From assembly GCA_903871435.1 (NCBI GenBank), contig CAIQGU010000103.1, positions 1-9,659 on the forward strand: DNA of 9,659 nucleotides, given 5' to 3'. Below the pieces are notes generated by a model. It was given only the letters and a program-made list of their open reading frames with translations, did not search any database and was not told where the DNA came from. The DNA comes from an uncultured Burkholderiales bacterium (GTDB taxonomy: Bacteria; Pseudomonadota; Gammaproteobacteria; Burkholderiales; Burkholderiaceae_F). Every line of letters begins with the position of its first letter. Within the stretch, counting starts at the first letter, position 1. Shown here piece by piece: positions 1 through 6,537 of the stretch. The translations under genes and the position numbers were made by a program.

Positions 1-966
1 AATGCCGCGGAAATCCTGCCCGAACTGGTGCGCCGCGCGCGGGCCGGGTCGATCCGGCCCGACATGGTCACGGACCAGACTTCGGCGCATGATCTGATCA
101 ATGGCTACCTGCCCGCGGGCTGGAGCGTCGAGCGCTGGCGCATGGCGCAACAGGATCCCGCACAGCATGCCGCGCTGACACAGGCTGCAGCGCAAAGCTG
201 CGCAGTGCACGTGCAGGCCATGCTCGACTTCCAATCCCTGGGTGTGCCTACCTTCGACTACGGCAACAATATCCGCCAGGTCGCGCTCGACCATGGCGTC
301 ACCGACGCCTTCGCCTTCCCGGGCTTCGTTCCGGCGTATATCCGGCCGCTTTTTTGCCGCGGCAAAGGTCCGTTTCGCTGGGTAGCGCTGTCGGGTGATC
401 CCGAGGACATCCGCCGCACCGATCGCAAGATGAAGGAACTCTTCCCCGACGACAAGCACCTGCACCGCTGGCTCGACATGGCCGGCGAGCGCATCGCCTT
501 CCAGGGACTGCCGGCGCGCATCTGCTGGATCGGCTTGGGTGAGCGCCATCGCGCGGGACTGGCCTTCAACGAGATGGTGCGCAGCGGTGAGCTCAAGGCG
601 CCCATCGTCATCGGCCGCGATCATCTCGATTCGGGTTCCGTGGCTTCCCCGAACCGTGAAACCGAAGCGATGCTCGACGGCTCCGACGCGGTTTCCGATT
701 GGCCCCTGCTGAACGCGCTCCTCAATACCGCGGGCGGCGCAACGTGGGTATCGCTGCACCACGGCGGTGGCGTCGGCATGGGTTTTTCCCAGCACTCGGG
801 CGTGGTGATCGTGTGCGATGGCACGGACGACGCGGCGGCGCGCCTGGAGCGCGTGCTCTGGAACGATCCCGGAACCGGTGTGATGCGACACGCCGATGCC
901 GGCTATGCCGATGCCATGGCGGCGGCCGGCGAGCAGGGCCTGAACCTGCCGATGGTGCGGCGCTAA
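1..966 (+). CDS. hutU: Urocanate hydratase (urocanase), C-terminal part; 5' end outside window
   Basis: Cytosolic enzyme of histidine degradation; it converts urocanate to 4-imidazolone-5-propionate using tightly bound NAD+. The frame is open from base 1, so the gene starts upstream; 321 codons are visible before TAA. The segment [20 protein letters not shown] (codons 173 on) contains the family's active-site Cys at bases 523-525. It lies 146 residues from the C-terminus, matching the position of Cys410 in the 557-residue Pseudomonas putida enzyme. About 236 N-terminal residues are therefore missing. Other conserved stretches are [29 protein letters not shown], and the glycine-rich [17 protein letters not shown]. 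No frameshift or lost motif is visible. The stop codon overlaps the hutH start by one base, so the two are surely co-transcribed. Identification is very secure; only the upstream start cannot be seen. Confidence 0.97.
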   Translation, partial: NAAEILPELVRRARAGSIRPDMVTDQTSAHDLINGYLPAGWSVERWRMAQQDPAQHAALTQAAAQSCAVHVQAMLDFQSLGVPTFDYGNNIRQVALDHGVTDAFAFPGFVPAYIRPLFCRGKGPFRWVALSGDPEDIRRTDRKMKELFPDDKHLHRWLDMAGERIAFQGLPARICWIGLGERHRAGLAFNEMVRSGELKAPIVIGRDHLDSGSVASPNRETEAMLDGSDAVSDWPLLNALLNTAGGATWVSLHHGGGVGMGFSQHSGVVIVCDGTDDAAARLERVLWNDPGTGVMRHADAGYADAMAAAGEQGLNLPMVRR

Positions 967-2516
967 TGGACGGCGTGCTCAACCTGGAACCCGGGTCGCT
1001 GACCCTGGCGCAGTTGCGCGGCATGCATGCCGGCACGGTGCGCCTGCAATTGCCGGAGGCACCGCGCCGGGCCATACGCGCCAGCTCGGACTTGGTGCAG
1101 CGGGTGGCCGTGGGTGCGGCGCCCGTGTACGGGATCAATACCGGGTTTGGCAAGCTTGCCGACAAACGCATCGATGACAGCGCCCTGGACGCGCTACAGC
1201 TCAATCTCATCCGCTCGCACAGCGCCGGCGTGGGCGAACCATTGGCCCCGCCCATCGTTCGCCTGATGCTGGCGATCAAGGCGGCGAGCCTGGCGCGGGG
1301 CTATTCGGGCGTGCGCGAAGCGCTCATCGACGCGCTGCTTGCGGCCTATAACGCGGGTGCGCTGCCCTATGTGCCGGCCCAAGGGTCCGTTGGCGCTTCC
1401 GGCGACCTTGCGCCCCTCGCCCACATGACCCTGGCGCTCATCGGCGAGGGAGAACTGCTGCAGGATGGACTGCGAGTGCCGGCCGCCGCCGGACTGGCGC
1501 GGCACGGGCTCGCCCCGCTGCGTTTGCTCGCCAAGGAGGGTCTGGCGCTTATCAACGGCACACAGACATCCACGGCGCTGGCGCTGCATGCCCTCTTTTC
1601 GTTTGCGCCGGTGCTCGAATCGGCGCTGGTCATCGGTGCTCTCACCGTGGATGCCGCACGCGGCAGCGACGGACCGTTCGATCCGCGCATCCATGCGCTG
1701 CGCGGGCAGCCCGGCCAGATCGACGTGGCAGCGGTTTATCGCGCCTTGCTGGCCGGCAGCGCCATTCGCCAGTCGCACCTGACCGGGGATGACCGGGTCC
1801 AGGATCCGTATTGCCTGCGCTGCCAGCCACAGGTGGTCGGCGCCTGCCTGGATCAGCTGCGGCACGCGGCGCGTGTCCTGCTGCGCGAAGCCAATGCCGT
1901 GACCGACAATCCACTCGTTTTTGCCGACGATGCGGAGCTGGTCTCTGGCGGCAATTTCCACGCCGAACCGGTTGCGCTCACCGCAGACGCCATGGCCGTT
2001 GCCATTGCCGAGGTTGGCGCGATCTCCGAACGGCGCATTGCCATGCTCATCGACGCCAGCGTTTCGCGCCTGCCGCCATTTCTGAGCGCGGACGCCGGCC
2101 TCAACAGCGGATTCATGATCGCGCACGTCACGGCGGCGTCACTGGCCAGCGAGAACAAATCGCTGGCCCACCCCGCCAGTGTCGACAGCCTGCCCACGTC
2201 CGCCAACCAGGAGGATCACGTGTCCATGGCAACTTTTGCGGCGCGCCGCCTGCAGCGGCTTATCGACAACACCGCGTATATTCTCGGCATAGAATATCTG
2301 GCGGCGGCTCAGGCTCTGGAATTTCTACGGCCCATGCACAGTTCCGGCGCGCTGGAACAGGCGCACGCGCTGCTGCGCCGGTCCTGTCCCGCCATGAACC
2401 ACGATCGCTACCTCGCGCCGGACATTGAGCACGCCGCTGCCCTGGTGCGGGATGGTTCGGTAGCCGCGGTACTGGGGTCTCTGCCGGGCCTTCCCCGCCT
2501 TTGGGAGCCCGCCTGA
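966..2516 (+). CDS. hutH: Histidine ammonia-lyase (histidase)
   Basis: First enzyme of histidine catabolism: non-oxidative deamination of L-histidine to trans-urocanate and ammonia in the cytosol, feeding HutU encoded just upstream. The protein is 516 residues, usual for the family. The Ala144-Ser145-Gly146 triad in GSVGASGDLAPLAHM cyclises to the MIO electrophile. Other catalytic-site landmarks are Tyr55 and the following GINTGFGKL, His85 in RSHSAGVGEP, the DPYCLRCQPQVVGA block, TDNPLVF, GGNFHAEP and the ENKSLAHPASVDSLPTSANQEDHVS region. Tyr55 and His85 sit two residues beyond their P. putida counterparts. The ATG at 966 is chosen because it lies in the TAATG overlap with hutU and gives the family's normal N-terminus; the same frame runs open further upstream, but that part is a shadow of hutU. 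Translation is probably coupled to hutU. No hutI or hutG follows, so the operon appears to end here. Confidence 0.97.
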   Translation: MDGVLNLEPGSLTLAQLRGMHAGTVRLQLPEAPRRAIRASSDLVQRVAVGAAPVYGINTGFGKLADKRIDDSALDALQLNLIRSHSAGVGEPLAPPIVRLMLAIKAASLARGYSGVREALIDALLAAYNAGALPYVPAQGSVGASGDLAPLAHMTLALIGEGELLQDGLRVPAAAGLARHGLAPLRLLAKEGLALINGTQTSTALALHALFSFAPVLESALVIGALTVDAARGSDGPFDPRIHALRGQPGQIDVAAVYRALLAGSAIRQSHLTGDDRVQDPYCLRCQPQVVGACLDQLRHAARVLLREANAVTDNPLVFADDAELVSGGNFHAEPVALTADAMAVAIAEVGAISERRIAMLIDASVSRLPPFLSADAGLNSGFMIAHVTAASLASENKSLAHPASVDSLPTSANQEDHVSMATFAARRLQRLIDNTAYILGIEYLAAAQALEFLRPMHSSGALEQAHALLRRSCPAMNHDRYLAPDIEHAAALVRDGSVAAVLGSLPGLPRLWEPA

Positions 2517-2529
2517 GGGATCCCAAAGG
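2498..2529 (+). terminator. Hairpin spanning the hutH stop codon (possible transcript 3' end)
   Basis: Two 13-base arms (2498-2510 and 2517-2529) are complementary apart from one G/A mismatch at 2507/2520, around a 6-base loop. The loop, GCCTGA, contains the hutH stop codon. The stem is strong (CCTTTGGGA pairs without a gap). No T-run follows, so it is not a classical intrinsic terminator. It could protect the hut mRNA 3' end, pause polymerase, or act in a Rho-dependent end. The structure is seen directly; the role is inference. Confidence 0.5.
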
Positions 2530-2635
2530 GGACTTGAACTTCCGGTGCCCGCCCGCATCTAACGCCCGTAACGCGGTTTTTGGTTGGGGGGCCTGCCATC
2601 CGGCCGGCTCCGCCTAAAAAAGGATATCTGCTGAC

Positions 2636-3463
2636 ATGAAACTGCTTGCCAGTGTAGTTTTCTCGCTTGCCGTCCTGGGCCTTGCTCCGCTGGCGCATGC
2701 GGACGATCCCAGCCTGCACGAGGTGTATCAGGCTATCCATGCCGGCCACGTGAACGAGGCGCAGTCCATGATGACCCGCGTCCTCAAAGACCACCCGGAA
2801 AGCGCCAAGGCCCACTATGTGGAAGCCGAGGTCCTGGTGCGCATGGACCGCGCCGACGAGGCCCAGATCGAACTCGATCACGCGGAACGGCTTGCTCCCG
2901 GACTGCCGTTTGCCACGGCTGAAGCGCAGCGCAGCCTGCGCGGGCTCATCGCCGAACGCGGGCGCGTGCGCTCGGGCAGCGTTGAGCGCAGTTCCACGAT
3001 GTCCAGCGAGGCGCCGGCGTCGCCGTCCATTCCCTGGGGTCCCATCCTCATCGTGGGTGGCGTTGGCCTGTTGCTGTTCATGTTCTTCCGTGCGCGCCGG
3101 CAGGCCGTGGTCATGGGTCCGGCGGGCGCGCCCGGCATGGGCCCGGTTGGCACTCCCTACGGCGGCGCGCCCTACGGCGGCGCGCCATATGGTGGAGCGC
3201 CCGGCATCGGTTCGGGCATCGTGGGCGGCTTGGCGACGGGCGCTGCGCTGGGTGCCGGCCTGGTGGCGGGCGAAGCAATTGCCCATGAATTCATCGGCAA
3301 TCACGACCGCGGTGGCAACGACCTTGCCGAAGGCAGCGGTTCGCGCATCGCGTCCGATGATGGTGGCGGCAGGGACTTCGGCGTAAGCGACGGCGGTTCG
3401 TGGGACAGCGGTTCCAGCGATATCGGCGACAGCGGCGGCGGTGGCGGCGGCGACTGGGGCTAA
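2636..3463 (+). CDS. Signal-peptide, TPR-like, single-TM protein with glycine-rich tail; function unknown
   Basis: I do not recognise a named gene. The 275-residue product has a signal peptide (1-22, LAPLAHA followed by DD). Residues about 26-108 form a mostly helical region that reads as one or two TPR-like units (HAGHVNEAQSMMTRVLKDHP, then AKAHYVEAEVLVRMDRADEA). A Ser/Arg-rich linker follows, then one transmembrane helix at about 134-151 with a positive stop RARR. Residues 160-275 are low-complexity: three PYGGA repeats, a glycine-zipper-like stretch (about 189-213), then an Asp/Ser/Gly tail ending in six glycines and DWG. A periplasmic TPR domain is inferred; the tail would then be cytoplasmic. 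The start is ATG at 2636 with AAGGA 11 bases upstream, a rather long spacing. The stop overlaps the convergent glpD stop. TPRs usually mediate protein contacts; the partner is unknown. Confidence 0.8.
   Translation: MKLLASVVFSLAVLGLAPLAHADDPSLHEVYQAIHAGHVNEAQSMMTRVLKDHPESAKAHYVEAEVLVRMDRADEAQIELDHAERLAPGLPFATAEAQRSLRGLIAERGRVRSGSVERSSTMSSEAPASPSIPWGPILIVGGVGLLLFMFFRARRQAVVMGPAGAPGMGPVGTPYGGAPYGGAPYGGAPGIGSGIVGGLATGAALGAGLVAGEAIAHEFIGNHDRGGNDLAEGSGSRIASDDGGGRDFGVSDGGSWDSGSSDIGDSGGGGGGDWG
3155..3199 (+). repeat. Three tandem 15-bp units encoding PYGGA
   Basis: Units lie at 3155-3169, 3170-3184 and 3185-3199. The first two are identical (CCCTACGGCGGCGCG). The third, CCATATGGTGGAGCG, differs at four third positions but encodes the same five residues. 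The repeat lies inside the glycine-rich tail of the TPR-like protein. The synonymous drift of one copy suggests the peptide itself is under some constraint. Confidence 0.85.
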
Positions 3464-5118
3464 CCCGCGGCGCTGGCCATCCACAGCGCAAATTGCAATT
3501 GTTGTTCCGTGTCGAGGCGCAGGCCGAATTTGGTCCTGCGCCACAGCACGTCTTCCGCGGTCAACGCCCATTCGTGCGCAATGAAATGGCGCGCTTCAAT
3601 TTCGTAAAGGCCGCCACCAAAGTGCTGTCCTAGCCCGGCGGCATCGCGGGCTTCGCCCAGGATGCCGCTGGCCCGGCTGCCGTGCCGGTTGAATAACCCC
3701 AGAACATGTTCCGCGGGCAGGAAGTTCGCCTGCGCAAGTAGCGCGGCCTGGGCGTCAGCAGCGTCGACACCCTGCAGATCGCCGCCGGGTAAAGCCGTAT
3801 GCGCGGTCCATGCCGGGCCCATTTTGGGAAACACCGGCCGCAGCATGTCGAGCACTTGTTCCGCCAGGTGCCGGAAGGTGGTCAGTTTGCCGCCCAGCAC
3901 CGACAGTAACGGTGCCGCCTCTGCACCCTCGGATGGCCGGGCGTTTGCCAGGTCCAGTACGTAGTCGCGGGTAACGGCTGAGGGGTTTTCCTGCGCATCA
4001 TCGACCAGGGCCCGCACGCCCGCGTAGGAGTACACGACGTCGGCTGAGGTGAGCGAGCAACGCAGTTGCCGGTTCACGGCCTGCAAAAGGTAGGAAACTT
4101 CCTCTTCGGAAATGACGACTGCGTCGGGCGGACCGGAGTAGTCCACGTCGGTGGTGCCGATCATGGCGTAACCGGGCTCGTATGGCGTGACGAATACGAC
4201 CCGCCGGTCGGTGTTTTGCAGGAGAAATCCGTGATCGCCGCTCCAGAAGCGGCGCACCACCAGATGGCTGCCCTTGATGAGCCGGATGCGGCCCGCAGCA
4301 GGGGGTAATGGAACCTGGGCATTGGGCTGCGCAAGCGCCGGAGCAGGGGTCGGCGCGCGGGTCGGCGCGTGGGTCGGTGCATGAGGTCCGGCCGCCAACC
4401 GCCCTGCAAGGGCATCGACCCATGGCCCGGCGGCATTGACCAGTGCGCGCGCAGCCACCAGCGTATTGGCGCCCGACTGCTGGTCGCGCATTTGCACCTG
4501 CCAGAACCCGCCCCGGCAGTGCGCTGATATCACTTCGTGGCGCGTAAGAATGCGAGCGCCCAGTTCGCGCGCCCCCAGGGCGTTGTGCACGACGAGGCGC
4601 GCATCATCGGTACGGCAGTCGGCGTACACAAAACCGCGCCGGATTTGCGGCTGCACGGCATTGCCTTCGGGTACCCTGTCCAGCCAAATTGCACGCGAGG
4701 CGGGCAGCCGCTCGCGCTGTGCAAGGTGGTCGTAGAGGAACAGGCCCAGCCGCAACATCCATGCCGGACGCATCTGCGGCACGTGCGGCAGCACGAGCAG
4801 CAGCGGCTGCACCAGATGTGGCGCGATACGCAGCAGCGTTTCGCGCTCACGCAGGGCCGCGCGCACCATGCGCAACTCGCCATGTTCCAGATACCGCAGA
4901 CCACCATGGATGAGGCGGCTGCTGCGCGAGGACGTGCCCTGCGCGAGGTCGTCCTTCTCGCACAGGACCACGCTGAGGCCACGGCCGGCGGCGTCGCGCG
5001 CGATTCCCGTACCGTTTATGCCGCCGCCAACTACGAGGAGATCCACGGTGGATATCGCCGTGGGTCCGGCGGCGTGTCCTGCAAGTGCGTCTTTGGTAGG
5101 GCCAGGAGTTGAGATCAT
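3460..5118 (-). CDS. glpD: Aerobic glycerol-3-phosphate dehydrogenase (FAD-dependent)
   Basis: Membrane-associated flavoenzyme that oxidises sn-glycerol-3-phosphate to dihydroxyacetone phosphate and passes electrons to quinone. The N-terminal Rossmann motif DLLVVGGGINGTGIARDAAG binds FAD and is followed by the family block GTSSRSSRLIHGGLRYLE. Further family blocks are VNAAGPWVD, RLIKGSHLVVRRF, IGTTDVDYSG, YSYAGVRALVDD, LSVLGGKLTTFRHLAEQ, GPAWT..LPGG and the C-terminal HEWALTAEDVLWRRTKFGL. From the ATG at 5118 it is 552 residues, against about 501 in E. coli GlpD. The excess is an N-terminal extension of about 25 residues and a Pro/Ala/Thr-rich insertion of about 35. The start is uncertain: an in-frame GTG at 5136 adds six residues, neither start has a good ribosome-binding site, and a GTG at 5046 would give an E. 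coli-like N-terminus. No glpK, glpF or glpR is adjacent. Confidence 0.95.
   Translation of the reverse strand: MISTPGPTKDALAGHAAGPTAISTVDLLVVGGGINGTGIARDAAGRGLSVVLCEKDDLAQGTSSRSSRLIHGGLRYLEHGELRMVRAALRERETLLRIAPHLVQPLLLVLPHVPQMRPAWMLRLGLFLYDHLAQRERLPASRAIWLDRVPEGNAVQPQIRRGFVYADCRTDDARLVVHNALGARELGARILTRHEVISAHCRGGFWQVQMRDQQSGANTLVAARALVNAAGPWVDALAGRLAAGPHAPTHAPTRAPTPAPALAQPNAQVPLPPAAGRIRLIKGSHLVVRRFWSGDHGFLLQNTDRRVVFVTPYEPGYAMIGTTDVDYSGPPDAVVISEEEVSYLLQAVNRQLRCSLTSADVVYSYAGVRALVDDAQENPSAVTRDYVLDLANARPSEGAEAAPLLSVLGGKLTTFRHLAEQVLDMLRPVFPKMGPAWTAHTALPGGDLQGVDAADAQAALLAQANFLPAEHVLGLFNRHGSRASGILGEARDAAGLGQHFGGGLYEIEARHFIAHEWALTAEDVLWRRTKFGLRLDTEQQLQFALWMASAAG
4343..4390 (-). repeat. 12-bp tandem repeat coding Ala-Pro-Thr units inside glpD
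   Basis: On the + strand four 12-bp units can be laid out: 4343-4354, 4355-4366, 4367-4378 and a degenerate one at 4379-4390, with core GCG(C/T)GGGTCGG. On the coding (minus) strand they give APTH, APTR and APTP tetrapeptides. The unit length is a multiple of three, so copy changes keep the frame. The repeat forms part of the extra segment in GlpD relative to E. coli. Confidence 0.8.
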
Positions 5119-5275
5119 GGGGACTGTGGGTGCCACGGCAATGCGCGCCTGCGCGGCGCCGTGTCAGCGGCGCATCCAACTATCGTGCCACCGTTTTGCA
5201 TAGGCATTTTTGTCAAACAGACAGCGTTTTTAGGTCGGCGGGACGCTTTGCGCCCGTAACGGCCGAATCCTGCGC

Positions 5276-5281
5276 TAAAAT
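5276..5281 (+). promoter_or_regulatory. Possible -10 element for the tRNA-Lys transcript
   Basis: TAAAAT matches the sigma-70 -10 consensus TATAAT at five of six positions. It is the best such hexamer upstream of the tRNA. No convincing TTGACA-like -35 lies 16-18 bases upstream. If used, the leader to the tRNA would be close to 190 bases. This is a weak call. Confidence 0.3.
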
Positions 5282-5325
5282 AGCGGCCGTTCTGTCTTCA
5301 GTCGGTAATGTTTTGTGTGGTGAAG

Positions 5326-5358
5326 TCTTGGTGCAGCGATCTTGGTGCGGCGGTCTTG
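5326..5358 (+). repeat. 14-bp tandem repeat, about 2.4 copies, upstream of tRNA-Lys
   Basis: TCTTGGTGCAGCGA (5326-5339) is followed directly by TCTTGGTGCGGCGG (5340-5353), 12 of 14 identical, and then TCTTG (5354-5358). It is non-coding and would fall in the leader of the tRNA transcript if the upstream promoter is used. Role unknown. Confidence 0.7.
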
Positions 5359-5474
5359 TTTACCGCAGCAACAGATAACGCAGCATCGAGTATCGCCGTT
5401 CAACATTACCGGGGCAGCAGCATGAGTGTCCGGCCAATTCGAATGAACTCAAAAAAGGCGGACCGAGATTTCCT

Positions 5475-5550
5475 GGGGGTATAGCTCAGTTGGTAGAGCA
5501 GCGGACTCTTAATCCGTAGGTCGTAGGTTCGACTCCTACTGCCCCCACCA
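5475..5550 (+). tRNA. tRNA-Lys, anticodon CTT
   Basis: A full cloverleaf of 76 bases can be folded by eye. The acceptor stem is 5475-5481 with 5540-5546 (one G-T pair). The D arm is GCTC-AGTTGGTA-GAGC. The anticodon stem GCGGA/TCCGT carries the loop CTCTTAA at 5506-5512, with anticodon CTT at 5508-5510 reading AAG (Lys). The T arm is GTAGG-TTCGACT-CCTAC at 5523-5539. Discriminator A is at 5547 and CCA is encoded at 5548-5550. No intron or mismatch is seen. The gene stands alone, with a terminator just downstream, and no integrase or duplicated 3' end marks it as an integration site. Confidence 0.97.
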
Positions 5551-5568
5551 TGATTCCAGCGCGGCAAA

Positions 5569-5602
5569 AGCGGGCGGCGAAAGTGCCGCCCCCGCTGTTT
5601 TT
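5569..5602 (+). terminator. Rho-independent terminator after tRNA-Lys, probably bidirectional
   Basis: The arm AGCGGGCGGC (5569-5578) pairs with GCCGCCCCCGCT (5585-5596), with two unpaired bases, across a six-base loop. GTTTTT (5597-5602) follows. The AAAA at 5566-5569 gives a short T-run on the other strand, and the minus-strand gene ends at 5606. The hairpin therefore can serve both the tRNA and the converging small gene. Confidence 0.8.
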
Positions 5603-5605
5603 GCC

Positions 5606-6034
5606 TTAGCCGCGGCCCACCGCAACTTGGCCAAGCTTGTTGCGAACCAATTGCTTGCCGGTGAGCGCCGCCGCGATAGCCTGATACGCCGCGCTCTTGA
5701 AACGCGCCTTTTCCGCGGCCGGCAGACCCTTGTCATAGCCCTTGGCGCTGCAAAGCGCGCGCACCAGATCGGCCTGTGCCATGGGCTGCGTCAGGATTTT
5801 TCGGGCGAGCTTGAGCATTTCGCCGCGCTCGAACCATTTGCGCCGGGCACCTCCCTTGGACGCGGCGCTGGCCCCCGCGCCGCGGCCGCTGCGGCCGGAA
5901 CGCTGCAGGACACCGATGGCGGCATCGGATCCGCTATCGAGCGTAAGGCGGATGATCTGGGTGTTCACCTCGTTGAGCTGCTTGAGCAAAGACTCACGGG
6001 TCTGGAGCAAGGCAAGTATCTGATTGGACGTCAT
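5606..6034 (-). CDS. Small basic protein of unknown function, coiled coil plus winged-helix-like C-terminus
   Basis: I do not recognise this 142-residue protein. Residues 2-31 (starting MTSNQILALLQTRESLLKQL) look like one amphipathic helix able to form a coiled coil. Residues 45-66 are an Arg/Gly/Ser/Ala-rich flexible linker (GRSGRGAGASAASKGGARRK). Residues 67-142 are helical and end in YQAIAAALTGKQLVRNKLGQVAVG, which reads like the recognition helix and wing of a winged-helix fold. The protein is strongly basic, so nucleic-acid binding is plausible but is inference only. ATG at 6034 is preferred over an in-frame start at 6076: the domain begins there and a weak AGAAG motif precedes it by about 8 bases, whereas the added segment LLSRVFLPCRR looks non-native. 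It converges on tRNA-Lys and is divergent from the efflux operon. There is no signal peptide or membrane segment. Confidence 0.7.
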   Translation of the reverse strand: MTSNQILALLQTRESLLKQLNEVNTQIIRLTLDSGSDAAIGVLQRSGRSGRGAGASAASKGGARRKWFERGEMLKLARKILTQPMAQADLVRALCSAKGYDKGLPAAEKARFKSAAYQAIAAALTGKQLVRNKLGQVAVGRG

Positions 6035-6311
6035 GATGGTTCTTCTACAGGGGAGAAACACTCTGGACAATAGCAAAGTTCTTCTGTGTCACCGCTCGGA
6101 GTAAACGGCTCACCAGAGGGAGACGGTATTCTGAGTCGCTTGGCCTAATGGAAATAAGCGATGCTGTCTGCGATACCGGCCTTGCCGTGCAGTCGCTGGC
6201 CGCTGGTCTCTCCGAAGGAAAATCCGCCAGGAAAGAAGTGCTGACGCCGCTGAGAAATTCTCACTTCGATATCGTTTGTGTTTATGCGATATTTCGGCGG
6301 TCGACACGCTT

Positions 6312-6346
6312 GTCCTGTTCTCATGCCCGTCCTGTTTTGTCCTGTT
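6312..6346 (+). repeat. Three direct copies of GTCCTGTT
   Basis: Copies lie at 6312-6319, 6329-6336 and 6339-6346, so start-to-start spacing is 17 and 10 bases. They sit in the non-coding stretch 260-300 bases before the efflux operon. They could be protein-binding half-sites or chance in a T-rich tract. Confidence 0.5.
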
Positions 6347-6537
6347 TCTGTAGGGATTTGTCTTATTCCCCGCGGCGAGGCTGTGCCACAAGACGAAATG
6401 CCGGGCGTCACCCACGGCCAAGGCGCCCGCCCGAGCACAATCGCTTTATGCGAAATTTCAATAAGGCCCCGCACGTGCGCTGCACAAAATGACACGCATT
6501 TCGTGATAGCGTTCCGCCTCGGCTAAATCCAGTAATT

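Larger units (their letters stand above)
5137..5474. other. Non-coding region between glpD and tRNA-Lys, likely holding both promoters
   Basis: No convincing gene lies in these 338 bases. On the minus strand, reading toward glpD, a perfect TTGACA occurs at 5216-5211, but I see no good -10 at the right distance. On the + strand TAAAAT at 5276-5281 (in GCTAAAATAGCGG) resembles a sigma-70 -10, again with no strong -35. A 14-bp tandem repeat lies at 5326-5358. The region is expected to hold the glpD promoter and, on the other strand, the tRNA promoter. Confidence 0.5.

Noticed and set aside
1194..2126. Open frame of 310 codons on the minus strand inside hutH
   Set aside because: Antisense shadow of hutH, which shows all family motifs.
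2560..2586. T-run after CCCGTAACGCGG as an intrinsic terminator for hutH
   Set aside because: The only stem available is three base pairs, too weak to call.
2530..2590. Stretch GGACTTGAACTTCC that resembles a reversed tRNA T-arm, possible tRNA remnant
   Set aside because: The T-loop wording fits but the flanking stem has two mismatches, and no acceptor, D or anticodon arm can be found.
2408..3571. Open frame of 387 codons on the minus strand across the hutH end and TPR-like gene
   Set aside because: Spans two genes and the intergenic region antisense; low-complexity Arg/Ala-rich product. The plus-strand gene has a signal peptide, TM helix and plausible start.
5475..5550. tRNA-Lys as an integration site for a mobile element
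   Set aside because: No integrase gene, no duplicated tRNA 3' end downstream, and normal genes on both sides.
6148..6492. Possible 114-residue gene on the plus strand in the intergenic region
   Set aside because: No ribosome-binding site, irregular Cys/Arg/Ser-rich composition, overlapped by equally weak frames on the other strand.
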